A stretch of 64,000 nucleotides of DNA. Source: Tetrapyrgos nigripes (lineage: Eukaryota; Basidiomycota; Agaricomycetes; Agaricales; Campanellaceae). The notes beneath the pieces were generated by a model, which was not told where the DNA came from, made no database searches, and saw only the letters and a list, made by a program, of their open reading frames with translations. The stretch lies in NCBI GenBank assembly GCA_013368315.1, contig JAACJM010000025.1, positions 248,001 through 312,000 of the forward strand, in the 5' to 3' direction. Position numbers and translations under genes: made by a program. Below, in pieces: positions 21,760 to 31,992 of the stretch (positions within the stretch are counted from its first letter, which is position 1; each line of letters opens with the position of its first letter).

Positions 21760-22414
21760 TAGGGCTCCGCGCCGTACCAGTACTGTACGGTTTGTACTGG
21801 TACCGTACAACGGATACGGTCCCGTACCGTATGTGACTTTCTGATCAAGAAATACGGGGTTGTACGGTACGGGTTCAGCCCGTATATAACCGTCTTCTTT
21901 ATGGCCGTATTACGGGTTTTACGGTATACGGGTCGGTCAAGCCTCGGTGACGAGTTTTGTATCGATTTTTTGACCGTTTTGCTTAGTTTGGGTAATTTCT
22001 CGTAAATAAAGTGCTTGCCATACTGCAAAATTCAAGCCCGGAGAGCATCTTCGAGCAAATTCTGATGAAAAATGGTCTTGATGCAGTATTGTTCAGATGT
22101 CAATGAGATGCGAAGTCAAGTGAAAACTTTCAGAAAGCCATCTTGGTGAGCACAACCTCGATTTTTGTCCTCCTAATAACTTGTATAGCTCTCAAGATCA
22201 GCACGAAGCCGCTAGAAGGTAAGTCTTCTTTATAATTTTCCTCAGCTGCACCAGTACAGACCCGTATCCAGTATTACTGCCGTACCCGTACCCGTCCAGT
22301 ACCGTACAGGCTTCGAAATGAACCAGTACGATTACGGGTACGGGTATACCGTACCAGTACTGAGCCCGTAAAATTTACGGGCGTACCAGTATTACTGGAC
22401 GGTGCGGAGCCCTA
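21760..22414. mobile_element. hAT-like non-autonomous element B (655 bp)
   Basis: Exact 8-bp duplications CACCACAT flank it (21752-21759 and 22415-22422). The ends are TAGGGCTCCGC and its exact inverse. Subterminal arrays of GTACGGGTA, CCGTACC and CCAGTACTG repeats in both orientations fill about 150 bp at each end. The homologous 17-kb sequence CACTACATCCCGT lacks the insertion, confirming the borders. No ORF. Confidence 0.9.
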
Positions 22415-22429
22415 CACCACATCCCGTGA

Positions 22430-23760
22430 GACTAAGCAAAGGGGAGGCCTATTTTTTCAAGGACATAAGGTTGAAAATTTTTTAAGAGATACAAGAGTAG
22501 AAATCCGCGACACGAGAGCTTTATCGACTTCCGTAGCTTCCTCAAATGGGCTTGTACAGCCGGGGGACCACCCATGACCCCCCGTAATAGATGTCTGGCT
22601 GTCCGATGGTGTTTTTTTCCGAGTATGGAATTTTTATGGCTCCAATCCGGAGATATACTAATTTTTTCGGTTTATCTCTGCCAAAAACAATTTCACCATC
22701 GTTTTCAGCATCGAAATCTGCATAGAAAACGGTCCTCGTGTCTTGTACAGAAAAAACTATCTACTCTTGCATGGACAGGCCATGGATCAGCCGACGGACC
22801 AATTTAATTATGTAAGCTACTTGATATGGAAGGTGAGTCCAGTTCAATTCTGCCCTCCGCCATCAGCCTCTCTGAGCATTATACTGATTCCTAATGCCCA
22901 AAATCTCAATTCTTTTCTATCTACTCACTGATATAACCTTGGCTCTGTGAGGTATCTGCATTAGAAGACCAATGTAATGTGATATAAGCTTTCTTTCAAG
23001 GGGGAGGCCAATTTCTTTAAGGACATAGGGTCGAAACTTTTTTAAAGCCATGTATCAGCCGACCGACCGACTGATTTGCTTATGTAATTTACCTAATATG
23101 GAAGGTGGGTCCAGACCTTTTCATCTCTAACACCACTTATGAGCCTCTATGATCATTATACTGATTCCTAACACCCAAAATCTCCATTTTTTCATATCTA
23201 CTCACTAATTATAATGTAATATTTGGGTACTTGGCCCTGGTATGAATTTGCAATAGAAGACCAATGCAATGTGACATAAGTGAAACATAACCAAGTTGTT
23301 TTCAAGGCAAACCAGTGCTGGAAGTTGGCTGGAAGCCTCAATTTCAGAGTGGGTGTTGCAGAAGGGTAAGTAACCAAAATGATTGCAAAAATATTGCCTT
23401 CAAGGTGCCTTGAGGGCTCACTAACTTTTAAAAAAAGGTACCCATATTTTTTTAAGGACCTGACCGATGGACCGACCAACCGACCCTATGTCGCTCGGCA
23501 AAACCCAGCCTCCCCCTTGCTTTCTTTTCCCCAGTCAAACCAGTGCTGGAAGCCTCAATCCCAGAGTAGGCATTGAAGGAGGCTAAGTAACCAAAGCAAA
23601 ATCATTCACTTCAAGGTGCCTCGAAGGCTGATAAATTCTAAAAAGAAGTTAAAAAGAAGGTACCCAAATTTTTTTCAAGACCTGACCAATGGAGCGACCG
23701 ACCAACCCCATGTTTCTCGGCAAAACACAGCCTCCTCCGTGGCTTTTCCACCAGCTGGTT
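22430..23760. repeat. diverged tandem repeat block
   Basis: Two adjoining families. One unit has a period of about 268 bp (CATGGATCAG at 22781, CATGTATCAG at 23049). A second has a period of about 228 bp (CAAACCAGTGCTGG at 23308 and 23536). Both include the AAGGGGGAGGC / T-run / GGACATA motif or its inverse. Short frames inside are not conserved between units. Confidence 0.7.
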
Positions 23761-24028
23761 GGCAGGGAGCACCAGTTCACCAGTTCACCAGAAATCTGTC
23801 AAAATACTGATGAGAAAAGATCGGCAATTCTTATTAATACTCCACCTTGATTCCACCCAGGCAGATTGGCGCCAACGCGGCGATAGCGATGTCTTGCATT
23901 CTCAGACTCAGTCAAAGCTCGAAATAGCTCATTGCCGTTATTTGGCCGTTATGCACTGCAGATGCAGCTGAGGTAATAAAAGTAAACGAACGTCAGTTTC
24001 TCTATATTACAACATACCCGCCGTCGCC

Positions 24029-26222
24029 ATGAATCTCTCCAACACCGGCATCCTGCTCCTAGTCTTGGGGCCACCTTGGCTTTTTATCTCAAGACCTCTC
24101 GCTCCAAGAGCGGCACTCGTGCGCTCCCGGGTCCAAGAGGTCTACCAGGCATAGGTGAGCATATAATTTATGCCCTTTACTTCTTATAATGAGGCTGACT
24201 TTACATGACGAATCACGATGAATAGGAAATCTATTCAGCATTCCCTTGAGGCACCCTTGGAAGAGGCTTTCGAACTGAAAGAGGAATATGGTGTGTGTAT
24301 ACTCACTCTCGGCCAATTTTACGCTCTTATTCCCGGTTTAGGACCCATCGTTCATTTTCATGGCTTCGGAAATTCTATCCTGGTCCTGAATGACTACAAG
24401 ACGATGATAGATCTGCTGGTGAAGAAAGGAAACATGTATTGTAGTCGGCCATATTTTCACGTTGCGTGTAACCTAATGGACCTCATCAAGGTGAGTGCTC
24501 ATCCACGTCTACGGGATTGTTCCTGTCTCAATTTCTTGTCATAGAGTACTGCTTTCGCTCCTTTTGGAACACGATGGCGACTTCACCGTAAACTCGCTCG
24601 AGTGGCCCTTAATCCAGAAGCACTCAAGACATATGAGCCTCGTCTGATGGAGATTGCAGCCATGTTAGTTCAATCACTTGCAGCGCGTCCAGATGATTTC
24701 ATTAATCATGCCCGCCTGTGAGTCTTTCCACAAAACGCTGCAACACTTTAACTGAGCTTTGCTATAGCGCCGCCGGTCAAGTCATTATGTCCACGATGTA
24801 CGGGCTTGACATTTCTTCGCCTGAAGATCCGGTACGCTCCACTAAGTTAGTGAGGAATTGGTACTTATATTGTCACAGTACATTGTCAGAGCTGAAGCAG
24901 CCATGAGCATTATCAGCAAGGCAGTGGTACCTGGAGAATTCCTTGTTGATTTGATTCCATCCAGTGCGCTGCCTTCATCGTATACCATATCTCTGTCATT
25001 GATAGATGGTTGATTCTTTCAGTGGGATTTATGCCTTCATGGGTTCCTTTCACCAGATTTCACAAAATAGGCAGACAAGGCAGAGAACTGATCGCTGAGC
25101 TTGTTGAGAAACCATATCAATTCGTGAAAGACCAGATGGCAAGCTCGCTTTTGATAGAGACAATCCTAATCTTATCTTTCTGTTCAGGATGTAGGAGCAG
25201 ACGTCCCATCTTTCACCAGAGAAGTTCTCACAGAAGCCGAACTTCAAACTGATCGTGCTGGTAATAATGAAGAGTTTGAGGATGCCGTGAAATGGGCAGC
25301 AGCGTCTATGTATGCAGGTCAGTACAATCATCATCTTAACGGCTAGAACGTTAGAGGCTTATGAGACTTTCATGCGTGCGTAGCTGGTCAAGAAGTTGTA
25401 AGTTATTTCTCCGATGTTTTCATATGCAGATTTAGACTGAAGCATCTGCTTCTAGATTTCATCTGCTATCATCAACTTGATAATGGGCCTTGCTCTCAAT
25501 CCTGATAAGGGCAACAAAGCTCAGGCTGAAATTGACAAAGTCATCGGAGACAGGCTTCTTACCCCAGAGGATAGGCAGATCCTACCCTATTGTGATGCTC
25601 TGGTCAAAGAAACACTCCGGTGGCATCTGCCGCTTCCGATGGACATTGCGAGAGCTTCTATTGAAGATGATGTCTATAATGGTATTTAATCTCTCTCCCT
25701 TTAGCATGGCTGTGTCTGACGGGGATCGACAGGCTACTTCATTCCCAGAGGCACGATAGTTATTCCAAATGTCTGGTGAGTCGCCTCTTTCTTGTAGCAT
25801 CATGCTCTAAATTGCCTCTACTAGGTCCATTGCGCACGCTCCAGATCCCGACTTCCCACCCAACTCTTTCATACCTGAGCGTTTCCTGTCCGAACGAGCG
25901 AATACTCCTCTGGACCCTTCACTTTACGTTTTTGGATTCGGTCGCAGAATTTGTCCTGGACGCCTGGTTGCTGAGAATTTCGTTTTCATCATGTCTACGA
26001 CCATCATCAGATCATTTGATATCCGGCCAGCTAAAAACCCTGACGGCTCTTCTGTACCTATCGACGTGGAATACTCATCTGGACTTGTAAGGTGGGCTTT
26101 GTTCGTGAGATGTTTTGCACCATGAAACCTGCTAATGGCTTCATTTACGCAGTCTTCCTGAGCCTTTCCGGTGCAGCATTTCGTCTCGCATGAAGAACAC
26201 ACTTGTAGATGGTGAAAAGTAA
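24029..26222 (+). pseudogene. cytochrome P450, frameshifted
   Basis: Haem-thiolate monooxygenase of the microsomal fungal type with many exons. Visible in order: an N-terminal membrane anchor, proline hinge LPGPRGLPGIG, a C-helix region WRLHRKLA, I-helix exon MYA|AGQEV|ISSA, K-helix ETLRW, PERF in FIPERFLSE, haem loop FGFGRRICPGR, and stop at 26220-26222. Two single-base losses break the frame near the N-terminus: around 24067 (within GTCTTGGGGCC) and around 24260 (between PLRHPW and ELKEEYG). The conserved I-helix Thr is replaced by Val. Together these argue for a decayed gene, although two sequencing errors cannot be excluded. Neighbouring terpene synthase and GMC genes suggest a former secondary-metabolite locus. 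Confidence 0.82.
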
Positions 26223-26429
26223 ACGATTGGTTTTCTTATGATACTGGTTATACTGTAGCATGTATTTATGTCGAGAAAATCTCCACGATGTGAATCAGTG
26301 ATACTTATTTTGAACAATATGGTGATACTTGTCCTTCTAGGTACGAAACCGGTGTTAAGTGACATGATGGTGAAATGGGTAGTTATCTCCCGTTATAATG
26401 CATTTTCATTAGCAAGAATCATGGTGATA

Positions 26430-27205
26430 GATAGATGGATACACGCCAAGTGGCCCCTTCAGGACCCGGTGTAGTAGGGGATACTGTGAGGTTTCTGCCG
26501 GTTTTGCCGGTGTACGTGTTTATCGGTAGCTTTAGCGTAGTTTCCTGTCGTAGTTGTAGTTCATCGGGCACACATTGCTAGGCTTTCTCCAGCAGCAGGC
26601 TAGGCCTGCTCCACCGGGGTGGCATTGCGTAGTTACAACATCAAAGATATATGGGCAATGCAGTCCCAAAGCGCAGTCGCTAGTAGACTTTCCGTGTATG
26701 GGTTCAAAATTATATCGTGTCGCCTCTACCTTCCCGATTTCCTGACGGTGCTAGTTGGTTCATCAAAACTTTTAGAAGCCTTCGGGCCTCTTTTAAGAAT
26801 AACGGGAAGTATTTCATGATATCTGATCAGGACTCTGAGGGTGGAACTTTGATGATGTTGTGTTTTGCTGGAGTACATCCATCAGGAAAATGGTCCATGG
26901 ATAAGTTCAAGTAGTGTTCTGGATATTGTCAATAAGTATGAATAAGTATCGAGTGTTAGCGCCCTTATTGACCTTAGCCATTTGGCTAACATTCCGCGGT
27001 CCCCCCTTACAGGTTTCTGAACTCGAACGCCCACAAGTTGCACTGATCTGAACAAGCTTTGACACTTGAGGAATCCAGAAGGCCTATAGACACTTCAGGA
27101 TGAGATAGATACACACAGTAGCCCCTTATAGGACCCGGCGGGGTGGCGTTGCGTGGTCATGATATTAAAAATACATGCTACAAGGGCAAGGCAGTCCCCC
27201 TTGAG
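26430..27205. repeat. diverged repeat pair
   Basis: The segment GATAGATGGATACACGCC... through GCAATGCAGTCCC (about 26430-26675) recurs at about 27105-27203 without its middle 145 bp. GGGGTGGCATTGCGTAG and GGGGTGGCGTTGCGTGG are the matching right halves. Confidence 0.6.
26748..26879 (-). repeat. inverted fragment of the GMC 5' region
   Basis: Matches the complement of about 17351-17482 (CATCAAAACTTTTAGAAG and following). It is bordered on the left by TTTCCTGACG and on the right by CATCAGGAAA, both like the Plavaka terminus. Confidence 0.65.
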
Positions 27206-27365
27206 AAGAGCCATGATGCTTGTACTCGATGAAATAGTCAATAACGCCATGATAATTTTGAACGGGAGAAGAATCAGGTCCGTCAGTCGTTAGTCTACCT
27301 AGGCAGACTGTCGATATACCATACGGTATATGCGTCGCTTCTTTTGAAAAATATCTTCATGCCTA
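26881..27365. other. no gene recognised
   Basis: Apart from the right half of the repeat pair there is no feature I can support. Frames are short. Confidence 0.4.
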
Positions 27366-27810
27366 ACATGTTACGAGGCCGAATGAAATGAGGTTGAGTT
27401 TATTACACTCGACTTCTGCTTGTGGCTATGCTTAAACGGTCCCGTCTATCCGTCCGATAAATGGGTTTTGACCGGAGTGATCCGTGGGGCTGTGTTTCTA
27501 GCTTTGTCCTGGTGTGATCCGACGGAAAGAAATATTAGTTCCGACGCAACAGGCGGCCGCGCCTACTGCCGGCAAATTCCGTTCGCGCCACGCGATGTCA
27601 CGCCGAAAAGACAAAAATATCCGCTCGACGGATAGATCACATCACTACTACTGATATAAGATATATCTGTAAAAAAGTGTGTTTCTGTATGCCTTTCTGC
27701 CGAGCGGATATTTTTGTATTTTCGGCGTGTGTATTACGAGGCCAAATAAAATGAGGACGAGTTTTCTACACTCGGTTTCTGCGTGTGGCTATGTTTAAAG
27801 CCTCCCGATT
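27366..27810. repeat. 75-bp direct repeats around a palindrome
   Basis: TTACGAGGCCGAATGAAATGA (27370 on) and TTACGAGGCCAAATAAAATGA (27733 on) each start a unit of about 75 bp, about 80% identical. Confidence 0.65.
27599..27729. mobile_element. 131-bp palindromic MITE
   Basis: The ends CACGCCGAAAAGACAAAAAT and their inverse pair over about 30 bp with one or two mismatches. TGT flanks both sides (27596-27598 and 27730-27732), which would be a 3-bp duplication. No ORF. Confidence 0.6.
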
Positions 27811-28131
27811 TTCCCCGTCCGTCTTTTTCCGTCACTTGCCCCTATTATTAAGCTCCGGGCCGCAACTCTCACTGCCTTTTTTCATCCTCTTCGCAAGTTA
27901 GAAAACCTACATGATTCATTTTTATTTTCAAATCTTGTATTTTCAACATTACCTTCTGGCCTTGTACTTGCCACGCCTGCGCGCTGGCCCACAACTCTTT
28001 CATACCTATACCAAGTTAGAAAAGTCATTGGATGATGCCATCAGCCTCATAAACCTTGCTTGTACTCTACCCTGCAGTCTGGTTCTGGTGAAGCTGGACC
28101 AGGAGCTGCACCTGCCCATTGACTGTCTTTC

Positions 28132-29150
28132 AGGTATTTAATACATTCTTCATCATTGGGACCAGTTCTAGTACTAATTGCTGTCTGTTAGTTGAGCCAA
28201 GCCTGTAGCTCCTCACTATTGCTATCTAAGTGTTTGCCTCTTTGTGACAGTACCAATTGAGATGATTCTGCATAGTCAAAAAGGATGGTAAGAGTCTCCC
28301 ACTCAAGGGTGCACTGTCTGGGAAGTTACTGACAGGGGGTTGGAAAAAAATTTAAGGGCTTTTTGCCTCGGACCTACCTACCAGCATGTTTACCTAATAT
28401 AATGACTAAAATTTCCATGCCTTCAACCTCTTTGTTCTCTTACGGTCGCTACAAACTGTCATGATGTCTATATTTGGTACTATTTATTTCTTCTTATCTC
28501 TGTATCCTCGGACCTTTACACCATTTGACTCTTGCTCCACATGCTACGCACCGGACCTTTCATTTCTCCGATACAGCTTCTTGACAGCTTCCTTTACAGC
28601 TTTCTTTACAGCTTTACTTTTACATATATAAACCCTGCCCTGACACCTGGTTCCCCATCTTGACCTCTTCATTGTTGGGACCAGGTGTGTATTCCCCTTT
28701 TCATTACTTCTTTCACCTTTACTGATGGGCACTGTAGTTCCAGTACTTACTGCTGTCTGTTAGGTATTTAATACATTCTTCGTCGTTGGGACCAGTTCCA
28801 GTACTTACTGCTGTCTGTTAGTCGAGTTGAGCCCATAGCTCCTCGTTATCGCTATAGTTCTAGTACTAATTGCTGTCTGTTAGTTGAGTCAAGCCTGTAG
28901 CTCCTCATTATTGCTATCTAAGTGTTTGCCTCTTTGTGACAGTACCAATTGAGATGATTCTGCATAGTCAAAAAGGATGGTAAGAGTCTCCCACTCAAGG
29001 GTGCACTGTCTGGGAAGTTACTGACAAGGGGTTGGAAAAAAATTTAAGGGCTTTTTGCCTCGGACCTACCTACCAGCATGTTTACCTAATATAATGACTA
29101 AAATTTCCATGCCTTCAACCTCTTTGTTCTCTTATGGTCGCTACAAACCC
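28132..29150. repeat. long direct repeat, about 295 bp, spacing about 691 bp
   Basis: Positions 28165-28459 and 28856-29148 are about 97% identical. Each contains TTTAAGGGCTTTTTGCC after an A-run and ends CGCTACAAAC. A shorter piece (ATACATTCTTC ... CTGTCTGTTAG) is also duplicated at 28140 and 28766. Confidence 0.75.
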
Positions 29151-30274
29151 AATTATCACTTCCACAGTCCTCTCCACAATCTGAGCAGTGTATATGATAC
29201 TGTCAATGAAATTTAGGTTAAAATAGGTATGTCAAAACATGCCTTACCCATACTTATTGTTTCATATCCCTTTCTCATGCATCTCATGTGCATCTACTAT
29301 GAATGGCAGCTGTTTTTGAGCTGTTTTATTATTCTTTTCTTCTTCGAGGACCTCACTTTTACATCCAGAACATGTAAAATTGACACAATTGTTGTGTTCT
29401 GTGACTATGGCATCTCAAAAAGATGTAAACTAAACTTGTGTCTAGTGTTTTTTGTACTAGAAATGTCCTCCAAGGTCATTTCTTGGTCATTCTCCAAGGG
29501 GGTCAAAAAAAATTTCAAGACCCTTGAGACCTGAACCTACCCACCCCATGTCCAGAATTCTCTGGATGGTGCATCCTTGCTCCCACTAGTGCATAGCTTG
29601 GAACCCTTGAACAAGGTAACCATTGCACACTCTGGGATTCCACCAGACACTGATGACCCCACAGCCCATTTCTCTGCTAGAGCTTGTGGCATTGTCCTTG
29701 ACCTCTATATATGGGGGTGGGCCTCACCTCTAATGAAAATAGCATGTTTGTATTTGTTTGTACACCACTCAAACCGAAAATTTGCATGTTCCTCCTTGTA
29801 TTGCTGCAACATAACTGATTCCTTTCAGTATTAGTATGTAGAATTAGTCTAATATACGTTTTTGATATTCTCTGAAATCTACAGGCTGACCCATGATCTC
29901 AATGTAATACTTATACCCATACATGGTCCCCTACTAGGTTCATTCACCTCAAAGTCATCCTCTTGGGCTCGGAACCACCCTGGAATCAACGTAAAAAGGC
30001 ATGTAGATGTACTATTGAGTCTTCCATATAATAAAAAGCATTATTCATTAATATTCATGTCATTCTCGTCATCAAAACCCCCATTATGTGTGTCTTGGGA
30101 AGCTGTTCCTGAGCTTGTACCACTGTTGACTTATTGCTCCAGCAAGGAACTGAGGTCCAGAAATGAGAATGAAGACATGTATTGAAGATATAAAATGATA
30201 AGTTATGTACTGGTGAGCGAGAGCAGCCAAAACAGCACTGAGAGCATTTTCCTTGAGGGTGACTGCTGTCAAAG
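29151..30274. other. no gene recognised
   Basis: Several short frames, none with a recognisable domain. A CAAGGGGGTC / A-run / TTTCAAGACC motif at about 29496 resembles the CAAGGGGGAGGC family. Confidence 0.4.
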
Positions 30275-30859
30275 TAGTGTTGTAACAGTTCGACTATGGC
30301 TGGCTCTGGCTCTGCTCCAAACGGCTCCTTATGTAAATGGCTTGGCTTGGCTTTTAGATCTGGCTAGTCATGACTCACGTCGCTAAAATTCTGTGAAAAC
30401 CACTTCCCTTCTAGATATGTAGATAGGAATGTAGGAGTGAGACCTTAGAAGTCATATTGACACTCCAGGAGTGAAATCGAGCTTCTAGATATGGTATGCG
30501 CGCTCTGAACCAAGAGATACATCATTTTCCTTAATATTGTGCTAAAATTAGAAATTAAATTACTGTGAGAACTTATCAAATTAAGGCACAACGACTTTTT
30601 TGAGTTACGGTCTCATGGTCTTTCTTGCTCAAAGTACACCAAACTTGCTCCAAAGACACTCCCTGATGTCAGCTACTGAGACAGTACACTTTTGGTTAAT
30701 TTATGGTGTCGCTAGAGGGCAGTCTCTCTGAAGGAATTTGACCCGGCTTTTACGACTCGAGCCAGAGTCGGTCAAGAGCCACCTGGAGCCGAGCCACGGC
30801 TCAAAAACCAGCTCGGCTCAGCGGCTCGCTGGAGCTGAGCCAGACTGTTTACAACACTA
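30275..30859. mobile_element. hAT-like non-autonomous element C (585 bp)
   Basis: Exact 8-bp duplications TGTCAAAG flank it (30267-30274 and 30860-30867). The ends are TAGTGTTGTAACAGT and, inverted, TAGTGTTGTAAACAGT. Subterminal DNA at both ends is an array of GGCTCTGGC, GAGCCG and CTCGGCTC repeats. No ORF. Confidence 0.88.
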
Positions 30860-30867
30860 TGTCAAAG

Positions 30868-31543
30868 GAACCTTCGCGAGTACAGGATCACCAAGAAACT
30901 GCTTATGATACTGCTTTCCATTGGAGTAGGCCGAGGGCTGGCTATCACTATGCCTGAGCCAAACGCAGTGGATAGAAGTCGAGCTAACTACAATGTACAT
31001 GCAAGCTGTATACTATGTAGTCATGTGAGTACATAGGGCCTAGACCTCCCTGAAACCCTTACTCCATCTGCCACCCTCAAACAAGGTCACAAATGACTGA
31101 AAACAAGAAGCAATAACCTATGCACGAACCCAACCTGAATCTTGCAAAACGTGAGCCAACTCCACCAAACGAGGATCTCCCACCCAATCCAACAAAACTG
31201 GCTTAGGATGAGGAAATGAGGGAGATGAAGACGGTGTGAAGGTTTGGATAGGTCTATGAGCTCCAAGACCATGAGGATGTCAACGTGTGATGACAGGACA
31301 AGACTGTGACATAACTGGGATACAAATGTAATGTAGGTGTAGTAATGAATTGACAAGTTCTCTGAGACATAAAATGAGACTGTCGAGCATGGCATTGGAG
31401 AGAGTTGAAGGGATGAATAGATGACTTGTTTGAGCAAAGAGCTGAAATATCTTGTGGTGGAGAAGTAGGTGGAATTAAGACTGCTGGCATAATAGTATTG
31501 GACTCATCTACCCAATTGAGCTTGCTGTTGAGTATGCTGGCGA
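30868..31543. other. no gene recognised
   Basis: Two overlapping minus-strand frames (about 31087-31490) have no recognisable domain. They are probably decayed repeat DNA to the left of the GMC fragment. Confidence 0.35.
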
Positions 31544-31838
31544 TGTCATTGGTGGCGGTCTCAGTGGTTTAGTCATTGCGTCTAGGCTCACTGAAGATCC
31601 CAAAGTCACAGTCACCGTTCTTGAAGCTGGAGGAGAGACATTCCACACTGAAAACATCGATGTACCAAGTACCTTCCATACTGGGATCTCACTCTGAATC
31701 TTTCTTACTGCAGGACTGTGCAGCCAATCTTGTGGCAAATTGGACCAATCCAAACTATGACTGGATGTTCATGACTGCGCCTCAGAAGCATGCAGATAAC
31801 AGACTGTTGTATCAGCCTCAGTGAGTTTGCATACATGT
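31544..31838 (+). pseudogene. GMC oxidoreductase exon fragment
   Basis: Aligns with the first about 290 bp of the GMC gene at 17274 (LEAGGETFHTENIDV is readable). It then stops exactly at 31838, where a Plavaka-type terminus begins. It keeps the Tyr codon of NPNYDWMF that is a stop in the 17-kb copy. Compared with that copy, most CpG sites have become TpG or CpA. Confidence 0.85.
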
Positions 31839-31992
31839 CATCAGGAAATTCACAACTGTATGGCAGGTATGGGAGGTATGGACTGCATGAGCTTTATACA
31901 TGCCTATACCAATTTATACTCTTTCATGTAAATCTGTTCTATACATCTGGTGTATAAAATTTCCGGACAGTATGGGAGTATGGACAGTCAAA

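Noticed and set aside
29229..29534. Plus-strand 101-codon hydrophobic ORF
   Set aside because: AT-rich repeat sequence; hydrophobic composition arises from T-rich DNA and there is no support from splicing or homology.
30661..30668. CCTGATG as a right Plavaka terminus for 26880
   Set aside because: It lacks the AAA extension of the TIR and lies inside hAT element C; chance occurrence is likely.
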